Origin: Harmothoe impar
Taxonomy: Eukaryota > Annelida > Polychaeta > Phyllodocida > Polynoidae
Length of the DNA: 64,000 bases
Assembly (NCBI GenBank): GCA_947462335.1
Contig: OX381716.1
Span: 7,698,861-7,762,860, forward strand
Direction: 5' to 3'
The number at the start of each line of letters is the position of its first letter. The stretch's first letter is position 1. The notes under the pieces were generated by a model. The model had not been told where the DNA came from and did not search any database. It worked only from the letters and a program-made list of their open reading frames with translations. This document shows, in pieces, positions 36,874 through 48,349 of this stretch. The position numbers were made by a program, and so were the translations under genes.

Positions 36874-38230
36874 GAATTTTTACCAATAATTGTGGAAGTC
36901 TATGACCGGCAACAGGGCTTAAGGAAAAATGAAGTCTCTGACCGTTTATTGCTATTCAGTAAAACTTTATAAAAAGTATCTAGAAATTTTTAAATAATAA
37001 ATTTTTTAATTATGCTGACACTTTCATACTATGCGCAAAGATCTATGTGAACATTAGTTCTTATATAGTAAAATATATATATTTTTTTAATCATACCAAT
37101 TAAAAAATTTAAAAAGTAAAAAAAGGGTATTACACACTTATTTTTTTATACTTAAACCACACGTATTTAAGGAACTTCCAATACGGTATTATATTAACGC
37201 AATACCATTATTCACTTAGATTTTTTTTTTAACAAGATAGTTCAACGAATAGATAGGTTTCCCTTCAATTACATATACCTGTGTCACGTCTCTGACCGGC
37301 ATGAGGATAAATGAAATGTGATGTCTCTGACCGTTTGCTACTAATTCAAGTAAAACCCTTTAAAAGGTATCTATATATTTTTTTTTATCCCAGTATTAAT
37401 TCTACACTCACTTGGATACTATTGGAAAGGATCTATGTCAATATAGTAATGTTAGCAATTTTTTTGGTTGCCATAAATAATTATGCAATTTAAAAAACAA
37501 CAAAAGGAGGAAACTAGGTTTTTTTCTATACATTTTATTAGAGTGAAACAACACGCATAAAAAAAAAAGTAAAATCAGTTTCATATTAAAGCAATGGGAA
37601 GTTTCAGTCATATTTAATGAATAAGCACACACTTAAACGAATACATGTTTCCGTGCATTTACATATATGGCTGTGATGTCTCTGACCGCTTCAGCATTCA
37701 TTAGGGATTCAGGTGATGTCTCTGACCGGCAGCACGAGTATATTCATCGGTCTGTAAGGGAGCAAATAATAGCAATTTCATGACTTGAATACCTTACATA
37801 CTTACTTTAGGCACCACAACACTTTACCTATTCAGGATTAGATGAAAGAATTAACAGCCGCTCGTTTAAAATTGAAATCTAAATTCCCTTTTTCAAAACA
37901 TCATGATATGTTACATTTCACAGAATTTCCAACACTTGGGATAATTACATTTTTACATTTAAGGAATGTTGTGTAAACATTGACATGTGTCCCCCCTTCA
38001 CAGAGCAGCCTTATTTTTTCCGGAACCCCAGATTGAATTTTGCTAACCATATTTGGCCCTTTTGTTGTTGCCGGTCAGAGACATCACTTTCGGACTACAC
38101 TTTTCTTCTAACAACTCCATCAGGGTAATTACAATTATATAACAACCAGCATAATTTTTAAACAAATCCGTATATATATCACAATATTAAAAAATTAAAA
38201 AAATTACAAAAAAACTACTTTTACTGACTG
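36874..38230. other. Right subterminal region of the transposon
   Basis: Very AT-rich non-coding DNA with scattered 12-mers, mostly in pairs about 35-40 bp apart: about 36898 and 36933, 37287 and 37322, 37676 and 37717, and an inverted one at about 38070. Runs of A or T of 8-10 bases are common. No supportable gene. Confidence 0.6.
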
Positions 38231-38326
38231 CCGGTCAGAGACGGCAGCCGGTCAGAGACGGCAGCCGGTCAGAGACGGCACCCGGTCAGAGACAAAAACA
38301 TTGGCCCAAGGTCATGAGACACAGCC
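38231..38326 (-). repeat. Right terminal inverted repeat (96 bp)
   Basis: Exact reverse complement of 18833-18928 by eye: four CCGGTCAGAGAC units, then the outer part ending GGTCATGAGACACAGCC at 38326. Confidence 0.95.
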
Positions 38327-38330
38327 TTGT
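38327..38330. repeat. Right target-site duplication TTGT
   Basis: Matches TTGT at 18829-18832, immediately outside the right TIR. Confidence 0.7.
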
Positions 38331-41300
38331 ACTATTTGTATAATTGGCTCAATAAATGACAAATTATATCCATAGATGACTGGTATTTTAGCTTCTATGT
38401 CCAAAGCAGACTCAGAATGGTAAAGTAAAAAATATATAACTGTTCAGTTCTTGCTCAGACTGTCGTCAAAGGACATGGAAAACCCACTAGTAGCGTTCCC
38501 CTCCCTTCCTATAAATGTACAACATTTATATTAATTATTTACTGTATCCATACACACTTTGTAACCATAAAATAAGATTGATCAAATAGTCAAGGCAACT
38601 CTCCAACAAATTTGGTCGATATTTTCCCTTACTTTGCTGTGTGATAATGTCTTTCTTCTGCACAGCCCTCACACCTTATACAAGAGAGTGGAATTATGTA
38701 TTATACATTTTGAATTTTAGCCCTCCATGGCCAGATTTATCTGTCAGATGCATTAGAGTAGCCCTGTCATGTCCTCTTGCCATGGCTGGAGTAATGGATC
38801 TGGCTGACAAAGTATATAACACACAACGGCAGTAGTCGGCCCTAAAACAGTTCTGTAAAATATGCCTCAATATATAAAGTTGGTTTAACAGGAAGTCAAT
38901 TCAAAGCTTAGGCCATCTTATCTTACTTTCTCTCACTCTAGAATTAGTAATAAGATCCTTTAATATAAACCAACAAATAATGGCCAATGTCCAAACCTTT
39001 AATTTACTTACTTTGCTTGTCCAAAAGACAAAGACTTCTCATCTACTGAGGACATTCTCAATATGATGAGAATAATCAGATCATTGAGACACACCTCACA
39101 TGTCCCTGAAGCAGTTTCAATATGTGGTCAGACCCTTACAAAGTGAGGGGGGCTCATATCAAATCCCCCCTCCCCCCCCCCCCCCCACTATATCCTAATA
39201 ACAACTCCCTTAGCACAGAAACTGTCACATTCACTGAATGAGACAAGAAGACGTTCTGCCATTTAGCTGTCACAACCTGCTGCCCTATCGCACACGTCAC
39301 TAATGACTCCATCCGAGCAGCACAGTCTGACTTAAAGGTAAAGGTTAAACTTATCATTCCTTTTGGGATGTTATGTTTCTTTCTGCAAACAGTCATAATC
39401 TTTTAGCACAGTTCATTTAAACCCGCTGACAAGATAAACCCACCAAGTCCAATGACTCTAATATGATAAATGCTGGATATACCTAATTGTCACTACAAAG
39501 CTGTTTATGATGTTGGGAAATGGCCTGCAAAGTCTAAAAAGGGAACAAGAATATATCTGTAATCAAGTTTCGCCCAGGAATTTTACCATGAGTTAATTCA
39601 ATATGCTCAAAGAACTTCAAGCATATGTAGTTCAATCAAATGCTACTAAAAACTACTTGAATGTCTTTATGACCTTCCCCGGGACATTAACATGCTATTA
39701 TTAAACTTAAAGCTGCTGATAGTCTTTATTTTAGACATCCTTAATTTGATTAAATGGAAACCTTCATTCAGAAGATAGAAGTGATAATGGCATCTTAGGT
39801 ACCACAGACACAGCTCTGCTTATAAATGTATGGTGAGCCTTACTCCCAAAGTGTATTCCTCATAAATTTAGATACTTGTTATAAATGTTCACTACTATAA
39901 ATATGACATTATTACAGCTCTTAACCTCATGCACTTTAATTTTAAGAACCAGATTGCAACTCGAACTCTGGGTAGAGTATGGCACCTGTATTTGCCAACT
40001 TCTCTATTACGTTAATGGAAAGCTAAGTGCTGTATTGTAACCTGACCCTGGGTAAGTCGTTCAAGAGACAAAATATGAAGACTGCAAACATGTTTTGATT
40101 ATACAAACAATATTACTTTAACTCATTAAGTAAACCCTGATTTGACTATTTAATATCTCACCAAGAACTGCTAGTCTGATGCCATCTTTATACTACTAAA
40201 CTGCTGCATATTTGTTAGCTTTCTCTCTAGTGCCAGCGAGTTTTCTAAAAACGGAATTTAAAAAATTCACAAAGCAAAGCACTGCTTTTTTTAATAACAT
40301 CTGATTCGTTATGAAGTTGTTACAAACCAATATTATGTTCACAGTTCTAATATGAATCAATATGATTACAAAATAACTAAGTTTGTGGCATTGGACATTT
40401 ACCATGTAGGGTCACTAATAAAGATGATGCAGAGGTTCCAGCAGGAGCGGCTATTGTCACTGTCTGTCTCCTACCTTTGTCTCAGCAGACACTCAGGTGG
40501 TAAAGGCTGAAGCAGAGACTGCACACACTGAATACAAAGGACCCTATTTGCACTGATTACTAGATGGAAAAGTAGCGGCTATCTGTCAATACTGTTATGT
40601 TTTCTTTTCATTATTTCTCTTACAATTAACACTTTTTGCTAAGAAAATGTTCTATCAAGTTCTCTAGATTCTAGATAATGCAGTAAACCCTTCACAAATA
40701 CTCTCTTAATGTGAATATATTACTATCACTACTTTTGAAGATTGTTGAATGCGTAATTCAAAAAACTGTGTTTTTTAAAATTACACATTAGCCAAACTAA
40801 TTTGACTGAGCGTTTCGTTGTCTGAATGTCTCCGATAAACTGTTGTAGTTGTTTAGCCCTTTTCTTAATGAGCTAAAAAAATGTCTGACACATGCCAGCA
40901 GTTAAGTGAGGCATTAGGAAATCACCACTACGAAGTAAAGACCTTGTTACTATGAAGTACATGTCTGGCCAAATTAGTAAGTGGTGAGAAGTTATTGGTG
41001 AAAATAAAGGTGTTCTGAAAGGTGAACGACCCCAAGACCTGAGATGACATAGCAACTAACTATGCAATTGAGATTTTACTTACTTATGCTGATTAATTAG
41101 GAAATTAGAGCCTTGAATTACAATTCTTTTCTTATATAACAAATATGAATAAAAGTGTAATTATAGACTAATGTTGCAAAAAGGCTTGCTGAAGCACCTG
41201 TAATTTCTTGAACTGATGGATGACATGACACCCAGATTTGGGGACCATTTTTAGGTTTAGAAATGCAAATTTTTCTTAATAGCAAGTGAATGCACGAGAC

Positions 41301-41368
41301 TGGTGACATTTAATACACTAAGGTGACTGTTATCGGTTCATAGGTTAGTGTTGTATTACAAATAAAAA

Positions 41369-41570
41369 GTTGTGCCTGACCAGCATTTCATATAGCAGTG
41401 GTGATCTCTAGACCGAAGTGGTGCACACTGCCTGACGGAAGCTGTGTAAGCGGTCACATGGTTGCTTAAGCTTCATCAGTGACGTGACCAGGCAACATGT
41501 GTTTAGGTATTACTGACTTTTCATCCAGGTCTCCAAGTGTCAGTCACACACAACTAGCCTAGTGAAATGC
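41369..41570. repeat. Dispersed repeat (partner at 16911)
   Basis: Same orientation and block order as 16911-17115, moderately diverged (GTTGTGCCTGAC start, GTGACCAGGCAA and CACACACAACTAG later). No coding capacity. Confidence 0.55.
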
Positions 41571-41703
41571 AACTAATATGTGAACTGTCTGGATAGCAAG
41601 GCTTCACACTGCTTCTCCCTCACCTCTTTATTTCTGAGGTACTACGCATGTATTTATCCTAATTCTGCACAAAATACCACAGTTTGTTTATGACTACTTT
41701 ACA

Positions 41704-41720
41704 CTCTGCCCCCTGGTGCA
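41704..41720 (-). promoter_or_regulatory. CTCF-like motif, minus strand
   Basis: Read on the minus strand, TGCACCAGGGGGCAGAG fits the CTCF core ACCAGGGGGCA. It lies about 0.6 kb upstream of a CpG-rich promoter-like region. Confidence 0.4.
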
Positions 41721-42175
41721 AACTAGGTTCATTAGAAAGCTGTGCTATATGTTGAACTCCACAAAGGCTATTGCATGGTGAAGATTTACTCCTTACTGCT
41801 TGTGGCTGTTGTTGATCCAGGTGTAAAACAGATTTTCACATATCATGTGCCCCATTACGAGTTCTTACAATCTTTGGGAAATTAATTTGGCAGAGTGCTA
41901 ATGCTTTGACGAAAAGGAAAAGGTACCAAAGGAGCAAGCATTGATTATATGCCATATCTATGAATGGGAATTGCTCTCCATCCATCTCGCCTACCATTAT
42001 CCAACCCCACTGCTTCTGAACCTGTCTAGCCCCATTATATCCACCCTGGCAGCACAGAGAGTGTAAAGGCCCCTTAGTGTCCCTGAGGTATGGCCACCAC
42101 TGACGCCTGAGTCTCCCTACTTGGTGGCCAATTGCCCCCAGACACCAAATCAGACACACTGGGTACTCTCTGGTT

Positions 42176-42193
42176 ATGCCCTCTAGTGGGCAC
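42176..42193 (-). promoter_or_regulatory. Second CTCF-like motif, minus strand
   Basis: Minus-strand GTGCCCACTAGAGGGCAT matches CCASYAGRGGGCR fully. Two same-strand matches 470 bp apart next to a promoter-like region are more suggestive than one alone. Confidence 0.45.
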
Positions 42194-42339
42194 TTGTGGT
42201 TTTCAGGTTGGCAGTGTAGAATCCTTCATACATGATCTGACTTCTAAGTTGCCTTCATCACTTGGTATTTGCAGCCCTCACCAGACTGAGCCCAATATGT
42301 GTGTGTTGAAGAAGTGAAGGTGTTGGAGGGGGGGGGGGC

Positions 42340-42709
42340 TCAGGCCGAAGCAACATCCCAAATACTGCATCGACGTATATACTAAATTCGCTGTGCGCTT
42401 TGGCGACGGTCTAAGATAACACGGCCCGACGCAGAAGCCAGCCTTGGTGCAGTACTCGGCGTCGCGCGGGGCAGGACACGGCGTCGCTCTCACACTCTCC
42501 AGGCGCAGTGCGGCTGCTGTGCAGGCTAAAGCTCAGGGGGGAGTGTATGAGGACCTGCGCATGCGCACCACTTACTTCCTTTCACAAAACCAGGTCAGTC
42601 AGATCGTCAACAACAACTTGAACTAGCAAGGTCGCTCGTCGGTTTGCAGGAAAACATCACACAGAACAGCAGCCAGACTGCCCAAGGATCGTGTAAAACC
42701 TCCCCAAGA
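42340..42709 (+). promoter_or_regulatory. CpG-rich promoter and first exon candidate
   Basis: CpG density rises sharply at about 42370-42700 relative to the flanks. A perfect palindromic NRF1 site TGCGCATGCGCA lies at 42556-42567. Two donors follow: CAG|GTCAGT (donor at 42594) and AAGA|GTAAGT (donor at 42710). The first, with the ATG at 42547, gives a 47-nt coding piece in the phase required by the exon at 45920. The second would make it 5' UTR. The plus-strand gene at 45920-48349 is the obvious target. Confidence 0.5.
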
Positions 42710-45700
42710 GTAAGTACCCTCATGGCAGTTCCATTACTAGGCCGATCATTCACACAGTAACAATTTGTGGGCAGTTTTAATGGCACTGACTATTAAAGGC
42801 CGGGAATTCCCCTCTGACTCTGTCCCTACTACCAGTAGTACACTACTACTAGTACTTGTGACCTGAGGTGACCCCACCTATTTGCATTTAAAAAAGAGCG
42901 AATATGTGTTTGCAGTTATGTGATATTTGGTTTTTGCTTTTGTTAATCTGTGTCCTATGGGTTAGTAACTCTTGGGTCAGAGAGAATTACACTAAGGATG
43001 AGGGTCGGGTCGCGGTGTAGAGGTAGTTGAAGGCAGTCTAGTGCAGTAGTGGTGGTGCAGAGCGGTCCCCCCCCCCCCCCCCCCCGAGGTCGGAAAGTCG
43101 CCGAAATTAAGGCCCCCAGGTTGCAAGGTCGTTTCAAATACCATTTTTTTAAACCATTTATCCTATACTAAATTTTGGACAAAGCCGCCAGGTCGCTATT
43201 ATTATTGTTCCAGGTCGCCTGGAAAACGGCCCAGGTTGCCAGGTACAGTACTAGGCTAGTACTAGTAGGGGCGGCAGGGGAGTTAGGTCTACCCTGGGGG
43301 TCTACCCCTCCTTGTCCGATACCTACTAGGTTGTTATAGTGGGCTCATTTGGTATGGCTAGCCATGTTTAATACTGCCTATCTTATAGCCATGTTACTGC
43401 ATATCTTGTTACATATCATTTAAGCTCTAGACTATGTCGTTTTCAATAAAATAAATGAACAGGTCTTATAAATATTATTGTCTAATGAACAAGGCATGTA
43501 TGGCAGGCCCAACGGAGAGGGCCAACTCTGATATGGCATATGCCCCCAACTTCCGTGACTGTTGGCCCCAACTTATGAGACTGCTGGCCCAAATATTAAA
43601 TCACATTTGTCATATATATACATTAACTTCATTGCCACAAATATTGTCATTTGCAGTTGACTACTGGGGATATTGTAGCACAAGTTCATAAGCGTTTTGC
43701 TAACCCCCCCCCCTCTTCTGAGCAGCATTTTCCTGTGTTATGGTATTAGTCATTAGCATTCACACAGTCCGGCATTCCTAAGCTATGGGTGGGTCAGGCA
43801 TCGGGAGGGGAGAGGGTGGGAGGCCTTGGTATTTTACTGCTCCTTAGTCTTAGCCTAAGTTAGGTATTCAGACGTTCAAGGGATACCAGTTGCCTTTCAA
43901 CACATGTAGTCATATTTTCTAAGAAAAAAACAAGAAAAAAAACAATATTTTATTGAGTAAAACTACTTAATATATTATAATGCCATACAAAAAGTAGCAG
44001 GTTCCTACATTGGTATGATTTAGATCTCCATTGGCACAACAGGAGAGGGACCGGTGAGAGACTTATTTAGAGGGATAAAATTCATTGTATAAGTGAAGGT
44101 CTCCAGAGGAATATCATCCTGACGACTTATCTCCATTATCAAACCAAACTGAGACCAAATCCGAATCAGTTAATAGTTGTGGGAATACCGGTGGGGGTGT
44201 CTCTCACCCATTGTCTTGGGTATAATAGCTAGTCTAGACAGCAACCAACATTCTATGAACGTGACTGTGTTGGTTTAGCACCTACGTGTAGGAGTAGGAG
44301 AATCCAGCTGTGGTGTTGTAGGAGCAGCAGGCATAATCTATACTAACCCCTCTTCCACACACACACACCACCAACGTACCACCCACATGCCCCCATTGTC
44401 ATTGTGGCTAAAACAACACTTATTCATGTTGAGAATTTACTATACTCTAAGATTCTTTAAAAGTGGCCTCACTAGGCATATGAACCAATTTGCTGACTGA
44501 GTTCTATATTTAATTGTGTTTATCGTAATTCCTGCTATTCTCATTGCATATTCAATTCTTACTGACATGCCCTATTTACAAAAATGTATTGTTTTCCTTT
44601 AATATCGTCCCCCATGTTCTAATATGATTATATTCCGACTTGACCCATGAAACGACACATGCCCCTGCATGTCACCCCATGAAGAGATGGTGAAAGGCTG
44701 GTGTGATAGAGGTCTGACTTTAGGTCATCAATATCAGCTCAAGACTGTAGGTGTGGGGTGGTCCGTTATTGAATGCATAAAGACAACCGGTCACTGGTTT
44801 AGGATAAAAACCCACAGTATGACTAGGGAGTCCCATTAGGGGCCATCCATTATTTACATGAAATATATAATATGGCCCAATATATACAGACACCCCCCCC
44901 CCCCCCAAGGAAAAAGAACTCATCAGGGAGAGCGCAGATTCTTTTTTGTTCTTTTTTTTTCGGGGGGGGGGGGGCTGTAGTCTTTCTAACCCGATGCCTG
45001 GACACTGGACACTGCACATCTCTAATCTCTCATGAAATAGGTACTGCTATCTCAGAAAAAGGTGGGGGGGGGGCAGTCAAACACATGAAGCCCCTCCCCT
45101 CCGTACAAGATAAAAGAATTAAAAAAATTGATTAAAAAAATGAAAGATTTTAAATGCTAGTGGTAACTATATGGTACACATACTTATATAATGAACTAGG
45201 TCATTTACCCACAAAGCACCCTTAAATTGCACCAATTGTCTATGGTGCCATGCCCCCTGACCCCCTCCATTCCCTCCAGTCCAGCCTCGATTCTGACAGT
45301 CGGCATTATTAGCCACCCTTCTGAACTTGATCTGGTTTTGCATTGTACCCCCCCTCCCACAAGCTTCTTCCAACACCCCTGTATTAGTTTAAAAAATAAA
45401 AAGAAAGAGAGCAGGGGTATTGCCCCCTCCCGTCCTTACAAAGAAAACAGTCTCACCGGCTCAGACCTGTGTACCATAACTTTGATTGGTTTGTTTTTCA
45501 TCAATAAATACAGGATTTTTGGCCTAATTTTTTGGCATTATGCATATGATTTAGTACAATTTAGAGGTATCCAGTACGAGTTTTAACATATTTTGCTGTT
45601 ATTTCACATATATATTGAATACACAAATTGGTCATGGAAATTTCAGGCTGCTTTGAAACAATTATTATCATGGCAAAGAAAATTTAGTTTCTAGAATAGT

Positions 45701-45919
45701 TAGAAATACCTAATTGTCATAGACATTTTACACTGCATTGAAATATGCGTTTTCATGTATAAATAAATTAGTTTTGGAATCTACCGTCTAAACTTGGTAG
45801 AAACTAAACATGGATACTGGGTTCTGATTCATCACTGCTGGAAGTAAAATAGTAAGAATTTAGCCATGGAGAAAATAGAAATAATAACTAATATGCATTC
45901 TCTTTGTCAATATTTACAG
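42710..45919 (+). other. Probable first intron with poly-G/C tracts
   Basis: About 3.2 kb without coding evidence between the candidate first exon and the acceptor TTTACAG (45913-45919). Notable are homopolymer runs: C at 43067-43085 (19), C at 44893-44906 (14), G at 44962-44974 (13). A single CCGGTGAGAGAC at about 44050 resembles the transposon 12-mer with one mismatch and is probably chance. Confidence 0.4.
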
Positions 45920-48349
45920 GTATGAAAATTGGCATCCCTTCACAGGACCTCACATCGTAGAATATGATTCTAACACCACATCACGACGGAGAAGAAGGAA
46001 TGACAGGCGGAAGACTCTGACTAGGCGCAGCCATGATTTATCCGTTATATGTGGGGGCAAGGTGTTTATGTTGTTCATCGATGACAACAACCAGCACTGG
46101 TCCTACTGCAGCGATGAAGGGCTATACAACACATTCCGAACAACTGGTGAGTTAAAGAAAAATGTACCTGCAAAACTATTATGCACGATCTAAACTTTTT
46201 TTTCCCCCTAAAAGATGGATCTTATTCACCAAAGTAGGGGTCTTCTTAAGGCTGTGTTTTCGACAATCCTGATTTGAAAAAAAATGTCTGAAACAAGGCT
46301 ACAAACTGGTACTATTCATGAACATACCATATCTTTGGAAAAACTCGTGAACTTGGATGATCTGAAAAGAATCTAGCGGTTGGCAGGGTTGCTTAAAGCA
46401 TTGAAGTCTTATCTCGACTCTAAAGGCACATACACAGGGCCTGATGGGTCATGCAGCCCTGGTGAGGAGACTTGCAAGAGCTGCATTCAGTTTTAGATAG
46501 TTTCTCCACATGGGAGATACTTAGATAATAATTAGAAGTGTTAATTGATGATTGGGATAACATTTTTATTCAAAAAGGGTACAAATAACATGGTTGACAA
46601 GTTCTGGTAGCCAGTATGAATATTTTCGATTTTGTGTATTGCCTGTATGATAACCCAGCTAACAAAGAAACACTATTTCACGTCAAAATAACATTTCAAC
46701 GTTTTATAACCTTTTGCCATAGTAAGGAACTTTAGGGAAACGTTATATAATGTTATAACATATTGTATAACGGTTTTTTTGTTTACTGGGAATCCCATCT
46801 ATAATATCATATGTATATACACATTTTCTCAAAATATGTTTTATTATTTCCAGGCCTTAAACGAGATGTTGGAGATAAGCGGTATGATGAGAACAACACC
46901 CATCTTGTTGATGGACGACCTACAAGGCCAAACGTAACTGCCAATCAGTCAAACATCAGTTGTGTGACGGATGCAGCTGGCCTTACAGGTCTAGACCTCA
47001 ATGTAACGCCCAGTACCATGAACGTAGACCTCCTGACATCAACACCTAGGACAGGGTCTGAACTCATGGCAGCTCCACAAAACCAGGCACCTCACCGCTC
47101 CACTTCGGCACCACAAAACCAGGCACCTCACCGCTCCACTTCGGCACCACAAAACCAGGCACCTCACCGCTCCACTTCGGCACCACAAAACCAGGCACCT
47201 CATCGCTCCACTTCGGCACCACAAAACCAGGCACCTCATCGCTCCACTTCGGCGCCACAAAACCAGGCACCTCACCGCTCCAAGTCGGCTCCACAAAACC
47301 AGGCACCTCACTGCTCCACGTCAGCTCCATACTACCAGACATCAGACCAGCCTGCATTGGCCCCATACTACCAGCCCCCACACTACCAGCCCACGTGGGG
47401 TCGGTACTGCCAGCCCCCACACTACCAGCCCAGTTGGGGCCAGTACTACCCTCCTCAATACCCGTCCGGATCTTCCGAGTACTACCAACCACCACATCAG
47501 TCAGCATCAGCCCAGCAGGACCAGTCAGCTCACCAGTTTGTGCCAGGTCACCAGTTCACAGGGGGGCCATTCTACCAGCAAGCTCACCAATCTACATACG
47601 CAGACAGTACTCGCTGTGAGTCAAACTATGCGCATATGCAGGGCTTTAACCCAATGCCAGTGCAGTGCCCCCCAGAACAGGACAACACAGCAGTCCAGTC
47701 TGGTCATGAGGAAGACGACTCAGCACCTGTGTCCTCTAGTCCATTACCATTGGACCCTCTCCCAGAACAGGAGAACTCAGCAGTTCCCGTCAATGCTAGT
47801 CTTGATGAAGAGGACTCAGTGCAAATGTCGCCCAGCCCAGTCCCAGTGGAGCCTAGTTCACAACAGCAGAACTCAGTTTCAATCCAGCCTGTTCTAGACA
47901 AAGAGAACTCAGTTCCTGTGTCGTCCAGCCCAGTCCCAGTGGAGCCTAGTTCACAACAGCAGAACTCAGTTTCAATCCAGCCTGTTCTAGACAAAGAGAA
48001 CTTAGTTCCTGTGTCAGCTAGCCCAGTGCCAGCAGAGCCTAGTTCACAACAGCAGAACTCAGTTCAAATCCATTCTGGTCCTCCACAGGTCGATAGAGTA
48101 GCACTGCAAGACAAGACAAATACACCATGCACCTCCACACCCAAGCCAAAAGTCTCCAGTGGTAAGAATGTTAAGACGTTCTATCCACAAAACAACAAGC
48201 CCAAAGTCAAGAGGAAACTTGCCCCTGCTCTGATCTCACCCCCTCCAAAGAGGACCCTCCGTCAGCACAGGAAGGTTTCCAAGGCATTTGAGAGGATAAA
48301 GGCAACTCTTGTCACAGCTAGGAAATCAAAAAAGACTATTCATCTTTAA
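45920..48349 (+). CDS. Pro/Gln/Ser-rich nuclear protein with possible MADS-like exon
   Basis: Two exons in matching phase 1: 45920-46146 and 46854-48349 (stop TAA). The start is uncertain: ATG 42547 with the donor at 42594 joins in frame (MRTCACAP..), but earlier exons may exist. The first exon contains RRRRRNDRRKTLTRR, then S-H-D-L-S-V-I-C-G-G-K-V-F-M-L-F-I-D-D. This aligns with the MADS-box K-x-T-F-x-K-R ... E-L-S-V-L-C-x-x-x-V-A-L-I-I-F, but lacks about seven residues of the first helix. The long exon has seven 12-residue S-A-P-Q-N-Q-A-P-H-R-S-T repeats, Tyr/Gln/Pro-rich sequence, repeated N-S-V-S-I-Q-P-V-L-D-K-E units, and a basic C-terminus with K-P-K-V-K-R-K-L. It looks like a nuclear regulator with a low-complexity activation region. 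The MADS assignment is tentative. Confidence 0.6.
47071..47322 (+). repeat. Coding minisatellite, 36 bp x 7
   Basis: Seven nearly identical 36-bp units (12 codons: Ser/Ala-Ala-Pro-Gln-Asn-Gln-Ala-Pro-His-Arg-Ser-Thr) in the last exon. The sixth ends in Lys and the seventh has Cys for Arg. Near-identity implies recent expansion and likely length polymorphism. Confidence 0.9.

Larger units (their letters stand above)
18833..38326. mobile_element. Giant DNA transposon, 19,494 bp, with 96-bp perfect TIRs
   Basis: The ends are 96-bp inverted repeats (18833-18928 and 38231-38326) that I find identical base for base, starting GGCTGTGTCTCATGACC and ending in four spaced copies of GTCTCTGACCGG. They are flanked by a 4-bp direct repeat TTGT. 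Inside are a multi-exon gene, two tandem arrays carrying the same 12-mer, and a long frame ending in a DDE-like protein (D533, D629, E661/D670 as candidate catalytic residues). This is the architecture of a cut-and-paste element of unusually large size. I cannot assign a named superfamily. A 4-bp duplication, very long body and dense subterminal sites may suit Academ-like or an undescribed group. Identical termini suggest recent mobility or gene conversion; internal stops suggest this copy is defective. Confidence 0.9.
38331..42299. other. Non-coding flank right of the transposon
   Basis: AT-rich sequence without supportable exons; frames are short and unconserved in composition. It contains a poly-C run (39172-39186), the dispersed repeat at 41369-41570 and CTCF-like motifs at 41704 and 42176. 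Confidence 0.55.

Noticed and set aside
44050..44061. CCGGTGAGAGAC near match to the transposon 12-mer outside the element
   Set aside because: One mismatch, solitary, no TIR sequence nearby; treated as chance.
47039..47507. Minus-strand frames of 90 and 147 codons within the Pro/Gln-rich exon
   Set aside because: They are antisense shadows of the 36-bp repeats and show the same period with no independent features.
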